Shown one piece after another: positions 1-6,765 of a stretch of DNA of 9,169 nucleotides. The position numbers and the translations under genes are program-made. The DNA lies in contig DAINCF010000279.1 of the NCBI GenBank assembly GCA_036732565.1, forward strand, positions 1 to 9,169, given 5' to 3'. The stretch is from JAIVJN01 sp036732565 (GTDB lineage: Bacteria > Acidobacteriota > Vicinamibacteria > Vicinamibacterales > UBA2999). The notes below the pieces were generated by a model. That model had not been told where the DNA came from. It saw only the letters and a list, made by a program, of their open reading frames with translations, and searched no databases. Within the stretch, counting starts at the first letter, position 1; every line of letters starts with the position of its first letter.

Positions 1-530
1 ACCATCTCGCCATCGTCGGCGCGAAACGCGGCCAGATCGCCGCTTTTGGTCGACGCAATCAGCCAGCCGGTATCCCAGTAGAGCGGCGCCGCGAGCACGT
101 CTGGGAGCGGCGTGCGCCAGACGGTCTTCCCGCTCGTGGCATCGAGCGCGCTGATGACGCCCTCAGCGGCGACGAACACGCGGCCCTTGCCGACCGCGGG
201 TGTGAAGTCGACGACCAGATCGAGACGCCATCGTGGCGTGCCACGATCGAGATCGATCGCCACCAGCGGCCCGCCGCGAAGCGCGAGGAAGGCGGAGCGC
301 TCATCGAAAGCCGGCATCGCCGCCGGGATCGCATCGAAGGTCGCGACCCATTTCGGGTAGAGCCCAGAAAGCACGGCTTCGACCGGCGACGGCGTCGTCG
401 GGGCAGGCGCGGGTGTTGTGGGACGCGGCGCCGGAGGAGTTTGCACCTGCGCGCTCGCGGCGCCGGAGACGATGAGCAGCGTCAGCGTGAGAAGGGCGAT
501 CCGACATCGCGCGCGTCGTGACGGTCGCAC
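1..530 (-). CDS. Secreted PQQ-like beta-propeller protein (partial, 3' end outside window)
   Basis: The minus strand reads from a GTG at 530-528 without a stop to the window edge, giving about 176 residues. Residues 1-27 look like a Sec signal peptide: a basic start (MRPSRRARCR), a hydrophobic core (IALLTLTLLIVSG) and an ASA|Q cleavage site. A Pro/Thr-rich linker (about 28-49) follows. After it come repeated beta-propeller blades of the PQQ/BamB type, such as LVAIDLDRGTPRWRL, VISALDATSGKTVWRTPL and LAAFRADDGEMV, each a strand plus a 'D..G...WR' turn. The protein should therefore be exported and act in the periplasm or at the outer membrane. BamB-like assembly, a PQQ-dependent dehydrogenase fragment or a generic WD-like scaffold cannot be told apart from this portion. 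GTG 530 is chosen because it gives the complete signal peptide and no other usual start lies nearby in frame. No good Shine-Dalgarno precedes it. It is transcribed away from guaA. Confidence 0.82.
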   Translation of the reverse strand, partial: MRPSRRARCRIALLTLTLLIVSGAASAQVQTPPAPRPTTPAPAPTTPSPVEAVLSGLYPKWVATFDAIPAAMPAFDERSAFLALRGGPLVAIDLDRGTPRWRLDLVVDFTPAVGKGRVFVAAEGVISALDATSGKTVWRTPLPDVLAAPLYWDTGWLIASTKSGDLAAFRADDGEM

Positions 531-535
531 ACGTT

Positions 536-541
536 TATAAT
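536..541 (+). promoter_or_regulatory. Consensus -10 box, probable guaA promoter, possibly bidirectional
   Basis: TATAAT matches the sigma-70 -10 consensus exactly and stands out in very GC-rich surroundings, 121 bases before the guaA GTG. No clear TTGACA lies 16-18 bases upstream, and there is no extended -10 TGn. On the other strand, 542-537 reads TATTAT, one base off consensus, so the same AT-rich patch could serve the leftward gene. Confidence is moderate for guaA and low for the leftward use. Confidence 0.5.
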
Positions 542-543
542 AG

Positions 544-563
544 CTTGTCCGTCGACTTGTCCG
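544..563. repeat. Direct repeat of an 8-mer just after the -10 box
   Basis: CTTGTCCG occurs at 544-551 and again at 556-563, separated by TCGA, a 12-base period (about one helical turn). The copies sit just downstream of the TATAAT, where a transcription start would fall. This would suit an operator half-site pair, but the second copy also forms part of the hairpin repeat at 561-587, so chance or repeat origin is equally possible. Confidence 0.4.
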
Positions 564-609
564 CCGTAGCGCGCAGCGCGAAGGCGGCAGCGCGCAGCGC
601 GCAGGCGGA
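560..609. repeat. GC-rich REP-like hairpin with a duplicated 3' arm in the guaA leader
   Basis: Bases 561-587 fold around a centre at 574: CCGCC (561-565) pairs with GGCGG (583-587), and GCGC (569-572) pairs with GCGC (576-579), with two mismatches between. The 19-mer at 569-587 is repeated at 590-608 with 18 of 19 identities (period 21). The second GGCGGA (604-609) pairs fully with TCCGCC (560-565), so two alternative 3' arms are available. It could be an expanded intergenic palindromic repeat or a structured RNA leader. It holds no separate gene that I can support. Confidence 0.5.
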
Positions 610-627
610 TCTCGCCGAACCGCGCGG

Positions 628-633
628 AGGAGG
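628..633 (+). promoter_or_regulatory. Perfect Shine-Dalgarno, spaced for GTG 641 rather than the guaA GTG
   Basis: AGGAGG lies 7 bases before GTG 641-643, an ideal spacing, but 29 bases before the guaA GTG at 663, which is too far for direct use. Nearest to 663 there is only a GGA (653-655). The site therefore either drives a short leader ORF or marks a guaA start that has been shifted out of frame. Confidence 0.6.
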
Positions 634-640
634 AAGCACC

Positions 641-736
641 GTGCGCGAACGCGGATCATCCGGTGGCACATCAAACACTGATCGTTCTCGACTTCGGCTC
701 GCAGTTCACGCAATTGATCGCGCGTCGTCTGCGTGA
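641..736 (+). CDS. Possible 31-codon leader ORF overlapping the guaA start
   Basis: From GTG 641 an ORF of 31 codons (starting MRERGSSGGTSN) runs to TGA 734-736, overlapping the first 74 bases of guaA in another frame. Its only support is the ideally placed AGGAGG. The residues in the overlap look like a shadow of guaA, so no function is proposed for the peptide itself. If translated, it would carry ribosomes past the guaA start, which would tend to lower rather than couple guaA translation. The alternative is a one-base indel in the sequence between 641 and 663, which would join this start to guaA and give it an N-terminal extension of 7-8 residues. Confidence 0.25.
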   Translation: MRERGSSGGTSNTDRSRLRLAVHAIDRASSA

Positions 737-2204
737 GCTGTCGGTTTATTCAGAGATTCTCCCGTACAACACGCCGCTCGAGACGATTCGCGCGCGCCGG
801 CCCGTGGGCATCATCCTGTCCGGCGGCCCGAAGAGCGTCTCGGAAATCGATGCGCCACGTTGCGATCCCGGCGTACTGGATCTCGGCGTCCCAACGCTCG
901 GCATCTGTTACGGGATGCAGCTCATGACCGATCTTCTGGGGGGCGGCGTCGACAGCGCGCCGCATCGGGAGTTCGGGCATGCGCTGGTGCGCGTCTCCGA
1001 GGGCGCCGCGCCGCGGCTGCTGCGGGACGTGCCGAGCGAGCTGCGCGTCTGGGCCAGCCACGGAGACTTCGTCAGCGCCGCCCCGTCAGGGTTTGCGGTG
1101 GTTGCGACCAGCAGCAATGCCCCGGTGGCCGCGATGGAAGCCCCGGAGCGCGGCTATTACGCCCTGCTGTTTCATCCCGAGGTCGCCCATACCGAGCACG
1201 GGAAGGAGATTCTCCGCAACTTCGCGTTCGATGTGTGCGGTTGCACGGGCGATTGGACAATCACTTCGTTCATCGACGAATCGACAAACCGCATTCGTCA
1301 GGAGGCGCGTGACGGCCGTGTGGTGTGCGCGCTCTCTGGCGGGGTGGACTCCACGGTCGCGGCGACGTTGATTCACCGCGCCATCGGCGATCGGCTGCAG
1401 TGCATCTTCGTGGACAACGGCCTGCTGCGACTCAACGAAGCAACCCAGGTCGTCGAGCGCTACCGCAAGCTGCAACTGCCCGTGCACTTCGTCGACGCCG
1501 CGGATCTCTTCCTGAAACGCCTGGCCGGCATCGTGGACCCCGAGCACAAGCGGAAGATCATCGGGGCGACGTTCATCGACGTCTTCGAGGCCGAAGCCCA
1601 CAAGCTGGGGCATTTCGACTACCTGGCGCAGGGGACGCTGTATCCGGACGTGATCGAGTCAGTGTCGGTCCGCGGACCGTCGGCGACGATCAAGAGTCAT
1701 CACAACGTCGGCGGCCTCCCGGAACGCATGCGTTTCAAGCTGATCGAGCCGCTGCGCGAGCTCTTCAAGGACGAAGTCCGGGCCGTGGGGCGCGACCTGG
1801 GGCTCGATCGCGAGTTCCTGATTCGCCAGCCGTTCCCCGGACCTGGCCTCGCGGTCCGACTCCTCGGCGAACTGACCCGCGAGCGGTTGGAGCTCTTGCG
1901 CCGTGCGGACGCGATCGTGGCCGACGAAATGCGCCGGTCGGGATGGTACGAACGGCTCTGGCAGAGCTTCGCGGTATTGCTGCCGGTGCAGAGCGTCGGG
2001 GTGATGGGCGACGCCCGGACCTACGAGTTCACCGTGGCGATCCGCGCGGTCGAAAGCCTCGACGGCATGACCGCCGATTGGGCCCGTCTGCCGCACGAGC
2101 TGCTGGCCACGGTCTCCTCGCGCATCGTGAACGAGGTCAAAGGCATCAACCGGGTGGTATACGACATCTCCTCGAAGCCCCCAAGTACGATCGAGTGGGA
2201 GTAG
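663..2204 (+). CDS. guaA: GMP synthase (glutamine-hydrolysing)
   Basis: GuaA converts XMP, ATP and glutamine to GMP in the cytoplasm, the last step of de novo guanine nucleotide synthesis. The 513 residues cover the whole family layout. An N-terminal class I glutamine amidotransferase (VLDFGSQFTQLIARR) has the nucleophile Cys82 in GICYGMQ and the His171/Glu173 pair in FHPEVAHTEHG. An ATP-pyrophosphatase domain follows, with the PP-loop SGGVDS at 225-230. The C-terminal dimerisation domain has IKSHHNVGGLPE, RQPFPGPGLAVR and the end KPPSTIEWE. The E. coli protein is of similar length (525). The GTG at 663 gives MAHQTLIVLDFGSQ, a usual N-terminus, but its own ribosome binding site is weak, and a perfect one further upstream points to GTG 641 in another frame. 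The gene ends in TAG two bases before dnaE, and its last codons contain the dnaE ribosome binding site, so the two are probably translated together. Confidence 0.97.
   Translation: MAHQTLIVLDFGSQFTQLIARRLRELSVYSEILPYNTPLETIRARRPVGIILSGGPKSVSEIDAPRCDPGVLDLGVPTLGICYGMQLMTDLLGGGVDSAPHREFGHALVRVSEGAAPRLLRDVPSELRVWASHGDFVSAAPSGFAVVATSSNAPVAAMEAPERGYYALLFHPEVAHTEHGKEILRNFAFDVCGCTGDWTITSFIDESTNRIRQEARDGRVVCALSGGVDSTVAATLIHRAIGDRLQCIFVDNGLLRLNEATQVVERYRKLQLPVHFVDAADLFLKRLAGIVDPEHKRKIIGATFIDVFEAEAHKLGHFDYLAQGTLYPDVIESVSVRGPSATIKSHHNVGGLPERMRFKLIEPLRELFKDEVRAVGRDLGLDREFLIRQPFPGPGLAVRLLGELTRERLELLRRADAIVADEMRRSGWYERLWQSFAVLLPVQSVGVMGDARTYEFTVAIRAVESLDGMTADWARLPHELLATVSSRIVNEVKGINRVVYDISSKPPSTIEWE
2198..2201 (+). 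promoter_or_regulatory. Ribosome binding site of dnaE inside the end of guaA
   Basis: GGAG lies 5 bases before GTG 2207 and overlaps the last codons of guaA. It decides the dnaE start: another in-frame GTG at 2195 has no Shine-Dalgarno upstream and would overlap guaA. Confidence 0.6.
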
Positions 2205-2206
2205 GC

Positions 2207-5200
2207 GTGGCTGAGTTCGCCCACCTCCATCTCCACACCGAGTTCTCGCTGCTGGACGGCGCCTGCCGTATCGACGAGCTGCTGGATCAGGCGCAGCGCT
2301 TGAACATGCCGGCGCTGGCGGTCACCGAGCACGGGAACATGTTCTCGGCGGTGGTGTTTCACGACGCCGCCCGCAAGCGAGGCATCAAGCCGATCCTCGG
2401 CTGCGAAGTCTACGTCGCGCCGGGCAGCCGTCTCGACAAGAGCGGCCAAATCGGTGAGACCGCCAACCATCTGGTGCTCCTGGCCGAGAACGCAACCGGC
2501 TTCAGCAACCTGATCAAGCTCGTCTCGAGCGGCTACACCGACGGGTTCTACTACAAGCCGCGCATCGACAAAGACCTGCTCGCCAAGCACCGCGCCGGGC
2601 TCATCGGCCTCAGCAGTTGTCTCAAAGGAGAGGTCGCCTCGGAGATTCGCGCCGACCAGGCCAAGCGTGCGCTGAGCGCCGCCGCGACCTACCGTGACAT
2701 CCTCGGCGAAGGCAACTTCTTCCTCGAGATGCAGTTTCAAGGCATCGACGAGCAGCGCATCGTCAACACCGGGCTGCTGCCGATTGCCCGTGACCTGAAC
2801 ATGCCGCTCGTGTGCACCAACGACGTGCACTACCTGCGCGAGGGCGATCACAAGCCGCACGACATCCTGCTGTGCATCGGCACCGGCAAGTCGGTGAACG
2901 ACGAGCATCGACTCCGCTACCACGGCGATCAGTTCTTCCTGAAGACCCCGGCGCAGATGGCGGAGATCTTCAAGGACCATCCGGAAGCGCTGAAGAACAC
3001 CGTCCGCATCGCCGAGCGCTGCGACGTCACCATCCCGTCAGGGCAGAGTCACCTGCCGAAGTTCGACGTGCCGGATGGTCACACGCTCGACGGCTACTTC
3101 GAGCACGTCACGCGTCTCGGGTATGCCGAGCGTCTGCGGCGGCTCGTGGAGCTCGAAGCCGAAGGCCGGCTGCGATACCCGATCAGCACCTACGAGCAGC
3201 GGCTCGCGTACGAGATCGAGATGATCCAGCAGATGGGGTACCCGGGCTACTTCCTCATCGTCTGGGACTTCATTCGCTACGCGCGCGAGCAGGGCATTCC
3301 GGTCGGCCCCGGGCGCGGGTCCGCGGCTGGCAGCCTGGTGGCGTGGTGCCTCCGGATCACCGACGTGGATCCGCTGCACTACGACTTGCTGTTCGAGCGC
3401 TTCTTGAATCCGGAGCGGGTGTCGCTGCCCGATATCGACGTCGACTTCTGCGAGCGGCGGCGCGGGGAGGTCATCGAGTACGTCACGCGCAAGTACGGCC
3501 GCGAGAACGTCTCGCAGATCATCACCTTCGGCACGATGAAGGCCAAGGCCGTGGTGCGCGACGTCGGGCGCGCGATGGACATGGCCTACGCGGACGTCGA
3601 TCGCATCGCCAAGCAGATCCCGCCCGCGCTCGACATGACGCTCGAGAAAGCGCTGATCGAGAACCCGGCGCTGCGGCAGATGCAGGAGCAGGATTCCCGC
3701 GTCAAGGACCTGCTCGAGATGGGCAAGCGCCTGGAGGGCATGTCCAGAAACGCCGGCGTGCACGCCGCCGGTGTGGTCATCGCGCCAGGGCCCATCACCG
3801 ACTACGCTCCGCTGTTCAAGAGCAACCGCGACGAAATCACGACGCAGTGGGCGATGAAAGAGGTCGAGCGCGTCGGCCTCCTCAAGATGGATTTCCTCGG
3901 ATTGAGCACGCTCACGCTGATCCAGGACGCGGTCACCGAAATCAAGCGCACGGAAGGCTTCGACCTCGACATCGACGGCATCCCGCTGGACGATGTGAGG
4001 ACCTATCAGCTGTTCGTGGACGGACAGACCTACGGGATCTTCCAGTTCGAGAGCTCGGGCATGCGAGAGATCTTGCGAAAGGCGAAACCGCAGCGCCTGG
4101 ACGATCTCATCGCCATGAACGCGCTCTACCGGCCCGGGCCGCTCAAGAGCGGGATGGTCGACGACTTCATCTCGCGCAAAGCGGGGAAGAGCGAGGTCAA
4201 GTACGAGCTCGCCGCGCTGGAGCCGATCCTCGCGGACACCTACGGCGTCATCGCGTATCAGGAGCAGGTGATGCGCATCGCGTCGGTGCTGGCCGGCTTC
4301 AGCCTGGGACAGTCCGACGTCTTGCGGAAGGCCATGGGGAAGAAAGACCCCAAGGTCATGGCCAAGCAGCGCGAGGCGTTCATGGCCGGCGCGCTCAAGA
4401 ACGGCATCAGCGAGAAGAAGGCGACCAAGATCTTCGACCTGATGGAGTACTTCGCCGGCTACGGCTTCAACAAGTCGCACTCGACCGCCTACGCCTACCT
4501 CGCGTATCAGACGGCCTACCTCAAGGCCAACTACCCGAGGCACTTCGCGGCCGCGCTCCTGACCATCGAAGCCGCCAACACCGACAAGCTCGCGTTGTAC
4601 ATCGGCGAGTGCCGCGATCGCGGCATCCCAGTGCTGCCGCCGGACATCAACGAGAGCCAACTGCACTTCACCGTCGTGCCCAACGCGGTCAGGTTTGGTC
4701 TCGCCGCCATCAAGGGCCTGGGCGAAGGGGCCGTCCGGAGCATGATCGAGGCGCGCGAGCGCCTGGGCCGGTTCACGTCGCTCCATCAGCTGTGCGAGGA
4801 GATCGACCTTCGGCTCGCCAACAAGCGGGTCCTCGAAGCGCTGGTCAAGTCCGGCGCATGCGACGGCTTCTGCCCAGCTGGTGTTCCGCTCGCGCTGGGC
4901 CGCGCGCGCCTGTTCGCGGCGGTCGACGGGGCCATCGAGTACGGCAACCGCGTCCAGCGCGACCGCGAGCAAGGGCAGGCCGATTTGTTTGGTGGCTCCG
5001 ACGAGACCCAGGGCGTGACGCTGATTCGACTCCCGGACACCGGGCCGTGGGCCGAACTGGAGCTGCTCGCCCACGAAAAGGACGCGCTGGGACTGTATCT
5101 GAGCGGCCACCCGGTCGATCGGTACGCCGAGGATCTCCGGACGTTCGGCGCCCGCGCGGTCGGCGACCTGCTGCAAGCCGAGCTGCCGATGGTCGCCGAA

Positions 5201-5728
5201 GGCGCGCCAGGGCGGCTGCTCATCGAGGACGTCTACATCGGCGGCATCATCTCGGGGTATCGTCCGCTGAAAACCAAGAAGGGCGATCGCATGGGTGTCT
5301 TCATGTTGGAAGCTGCCCAGGGCGCGATCGAGGTCGTGGTGTTTCCGGAGGCATTCGGGCGATACGGATCGATCATCGAAGCCGGCGGGCTCGTCGTCGT
5401 CCGCGGCAAGTTCGAGCGTGACGAGGAGTCCGCGCGGATGCAAGCGACCGAGCTGTTTCCGCTCGCGCACCTCCGCGAGCGCCTCTCACGCGGTGTCAGC
5501 ATCCGGTTGAACGATCACTGCACTCGGGCGCAGATCGAGGCGTTGTGGGATCTGCTGGCCGCGCACCGAGGCGACCGGCCAGTGGCCATCGAACTGGAGG
5601 TCATCCGCGATGCGCGGCGGCTGCGCGTACGGGCCGACGTCAACGATCAGATTCGCGTCCGGCCCTCGAATCAGTTGTTGGCCGAAGTCGAGCGTCTATG
5701 CGGCGCCGGCTCGGTGACGCTTCGGTAG
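2207..5728 (+). CDS. dnaE: DNA polymerase III alpha subunit (replicative polymerase, DnaE type)
   Basis: This is the catalytic subunit of the chromosomal replicase, 1173 residues (E. coli DnaE has 1160), with no intein or break. In order: PHP domain (about 5-215) with HLHLHTEFSLLDG, TEHGNMFS, CEVYVAP, SSCLKGEV and CTNDVHYL; polymerase core with GPGRGSAAGS (367-376), the palm aspartates Asp409 and Asp411 in PDIDVDFC, and Asp562 in KMDFLGL; YQEQVM (684-689) and a GYGFNKSHSTAYA region; helix-hairpin-helix around IKGLGEGA (835-841); an internal beta-clamp motif QADLF (924-928); and an OB fold near 1009-1050 (VYIGGIISGYRPLKTKKG). A C-terminal tail follows. The PHP domain appears to keep all nine metal ligands, unlike E. 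coli, so it may have its own exonuclease activity. GTG 2207 is chosen from its close GGAG. It follows guaA by 2 bases and precedes accA, its common neighbour in bacteria. Confidence 0.97.
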   Translation: MAEFAHLHLHTEFSLLDGACRIDELLDQAQRLNMPALAVTEHGNMFSAVVFHDAARKRGIKPILGCEVYVAPGSRLDKSGQIGETANHLVLLAENATGFSNLIKLVSSGYTDGFYYKPRIDKDLLAKHRAGLIGLSSCLKGEVASEIRADQAKRALSAAATYRDILGEGNFFLEMQFQGIDEQRIVNTGLLPIARDLNMPLVCTNDVHYLREGDHKPHDILLCIGTGKSVNDEHRLRYHGDQFFLKTPAQMAEIFKDHPEALKNTVRIAERCDVTIPSGQSHLPKFDVPDGHTLDGYFEHVTRLGYAERLRRLVELEAEGRLRYPISTYEQRLAYEIEMIQQMGYPGYFLIVWDFIRYAREQGIPVGPGRGSAAGSLVAWCLRITDVDPLHYDLLFERFLNPERVSLPDIDVDFCERRRGEVIEYVTRKYGRENVSQIITFGTMKAKAVVRDVGRAMDMAYADVDRIAKQIPPALDMTLEKALIENPALRQMQEQDSRVKDLLEMGKRLEGMSRNAGVHAAGVVIAPGPITDYAPLFKSNRDEITTQWAMKEVERVGLLKMDFLGLSTLTLIQDAVTEIKRTEGFDLDIDGIPLDDVRTYQLFVDGQTYGIFQFESSGMREILRKAKPQRLDDLIAMNALYRPGPLKSGMVDDFISRKAGKSEVKYELAALEPILADTYGVIAYQEQVMRIASVLAGFSLGQSDVLRKAMGKKDPKVMAKQREAFMAGALKNGISEKKATKIFDLMEYFAGYGFNKSHSTAYAYLAYQTAYLKANYPRHFAAALLTIEAANTDKLALYIGECRDRGIPVLPPDINESQLHFTVVPNAVRFGLAAIKGLGEGAVRSMIEARERLGRFTSLHQLCEEIDLRLANKRVLEALVKSGACDGFCPAGVPLALGRARLFAAVDGAIEYGNRVQRDREQGQADLFGGSDETQGVTLIRLPDTGPWAELELLAHEKDALGLYLSGHPVDRYAEDLRTFGARAVGDLLQAELPMVAEGAPGRLLIEDVYIGGIISGYRPLKTKKGDRMGVFMLEAAQGAIEVVVFPEAFGRYGSIIEAGGLVVVRGKFERDEESARMQATELFPLAHLRERLSRGVSIRLNDHCTRAQIEALWDLLAAHRGDRPVAIELEVIRDARRLRVRADVNDQIRVRPSNQLLAEVERLCGAGSVTLR

Positions 5729-5738
5729 CGGAGAACCC

Positions 5739-5753
5739 ACCGCCGGGGGCGGT
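5739..5753. other. Short hairpin between dnaE and accA
   Basis: ACCGCC (5739-5744), loop GGG and GGCGGT (5748-5753) form a perfect 6-base stem in the 59-base gap. A competing stem can form between GAACC (5733-5737) and GGTTC (5751-5755). There is no T-run after it, so I do not call it an intrinsic terminator. It might modulate accA expression or stabilise the upstream mRNA. Confidence 0.3.
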
Positions 5754-5787
5754 TCGCCAACCGTCCTACAGACAAGATGGATGAAAG

Positions 5788-6747
5788 ATGCCAACAGAGC
5801 TGATGGATTTCGAAGAGCCGGTTGGAGTGCTCCTCAAGGAGATCGAGGCGCTGTCCATGCTGCCGGCAACGGAAGATCGCAGCCGGGAGATCGCCCGCCT
5901 CGAACGGCGCGTCGAGTCCATCCGCGCGGACATCTACAGCCAACTCGGACCGTGGCAGCGCGTGCAAGTAGCGCGGCACGCATCGCGGCCGACAACCCAG
6001 GACTACGTCGACCGTCTCTTTACCGATTTCGTCGAGATTCACGGCGACCGCCGCTTCGCCGACGACCATGCCATCGTCGCCGGGTTCGGGCGTTACAAGG
6101 ATGAGCCAGTGCTCATCGTCGGGCATCAGAAGGGCAGCGACACCAAACAGAAGATCTACCGGAACTTCGGCTACGCGCGACCCGAGGGCTACCGCAAGGC
6201 GCTGCGTGCGATGAAGATGGCCGAGAAGTTTCATCGGCCGGTCATCTGCTTCGTCGACACGCCCGCTGCCTATCCTGGGATCGAATCGGAAGAGCGTGGC
6301 GTCGCCGAGGCCATCGCGTTGAATCTTCGCGAGATGACCCTCCTCGATGTCCCGATCATCGTCATCGTCCACGGCGAAGGCGGCAGCGGCGGCGCGCTCG
6401 GCATCGCCGTCGGCGATCGCATCCTCATGCACGAGTTCGCGATCTACAGCGTGATCCCGCCCGAGGGATGCGCGGCCATTCTCTGGCGCGACGCCAACAA
6501 GAAGGTGGCGGCCGCCGAGGCGCTCAAGCTCACCGCGCCAGACCTGCTGGCCCTGGGCATCATCGACGAGATCGTCGCGGAGCCCGTCGGAGGAGCGCAC
6601 ACCAATCCCGAGCGCGCCGCCGCGCTGCTCGACGCGGCGCTCGCGCGCACGCTCGCTGATCTCTCTGCGCTCGAGGGCCCGGCGCGTCTGGAACAGCGCT
6701 ATCAGAAGTTTCGCCGCATGGGCTCGGTGGGACTGGTCGAAGATTAG
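5788..6747 (+). CDS. accA: Acetyl-CoA carboxylase carboxyltransferase subunit alpha
   Basis: AccA pairs with AccD to move the carboxyl group from carboxybiotin to acetyl-CoA, making malonyl-CoA for fatty acid synthesis in the cytoplasm. Its 319 residues equal the E. coli length. The N-terminal helical part begins with the typical MDFEEPV stretch. The crotonase-like core has VGHQKGSDTK, RNFGYARPEGYRKALR, the glycine-rich GEGGSGGALGIAVGD (from 196) expected to build the oxyanion hole, and the late PPEGCAAILWRD segment. The gene for its AccD partner is not in the window. ATG 5788 aligns with the E. coli start, but its ribosome binding site is poor. An in-frame ATG at 5803 (residue 6) overlaps the TGA of an 8-codon ORF (5777-5803) as TGATG and is an alternative coupled start. 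It lies 59 bases after dnaE and ends in TAG, in the same frame as recJ 18 bases on. Confidence 0.96.
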   Translation: MPTELMDFEEPVGVLLKEIEALSMLPATEDRSREIARLERRVESIRADIYSQLGPWQRVQVARHASRPTTQDYVDRLFTDFVEIHGDRRFADDHAIVAGFGRYKDEPVLIVGHQKGSDTKQKIYRNFGYARPEGYRKALRAMKMAEKFHRPVICFVDTPAAYPGIESEERGVAEAIALNLREMTLLDVPIIVIVHGEGGSGGALGIAVGDRILMHEFAIYSVIPPEGCAAILWRDANKKVAAAEALKLTAPDLLALGIIDEIVAEPVGGAHTNPERAAALLDAALARTLADLSALEGPARLEQRYQKFRRMGSVGLVED

Positions 6748-6765
6748 ATGGAGCGTGGCCACTAG
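6748..6765 (+). CDS. Five-codon ORF filling the accA-recJ junction
   Basis: Immediately after the accA TAG, ATG GAG CGT GGC CAC TAG (MERGH) runs up to the recJ ATG with no free base on either side. All three reading frames are one and the same. It may act only as a ribosome bridge coupling accA and recJ, or be an accident of the short spacer. Its GGAG (6751-6754) is the only Shine-Dalgarno-like sequence before recJ, 11 bases from the recJ ATG. Confidence 0.25.
   Translation: MERGH

Noticed and set aside
59..360. Short frames on both strands within the left-edge gene
   Set aside because: The frame that gives a signal peptide and propeller blades is a different one (minus strand, 530 to the edge).
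1325..2206. A long plus-strand frame upstream of and continuous with dnaE, inside guaA
   Set aside because: This part is rich in Arg, Gly, Ala and Pro without motifs and overlaps the motif-complete guaA. It is a GC-rich shadow frame, and dnaE starts at 2207.
2812..5421. 869-codon plus-strand frame within dnaE
   Set aside because: Arg/Ala/Gly-rich, low-complexity translation with no family motifs, lying entirely over the intact dnaE. Long open alternative frames are expected at this GC content.
3038..5470. 810-codon minus-strand frame opposite dnaE
   Set aside because: It mirrors the codon pattern of dnaE on the other strand and shows no domain, so it is an antisense shadow.
5729..5787. Intrinsic terminator between dnaE and accA
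   Set aside because: The stem is short and not followed by a T-run, so it does not support a transcription stop.
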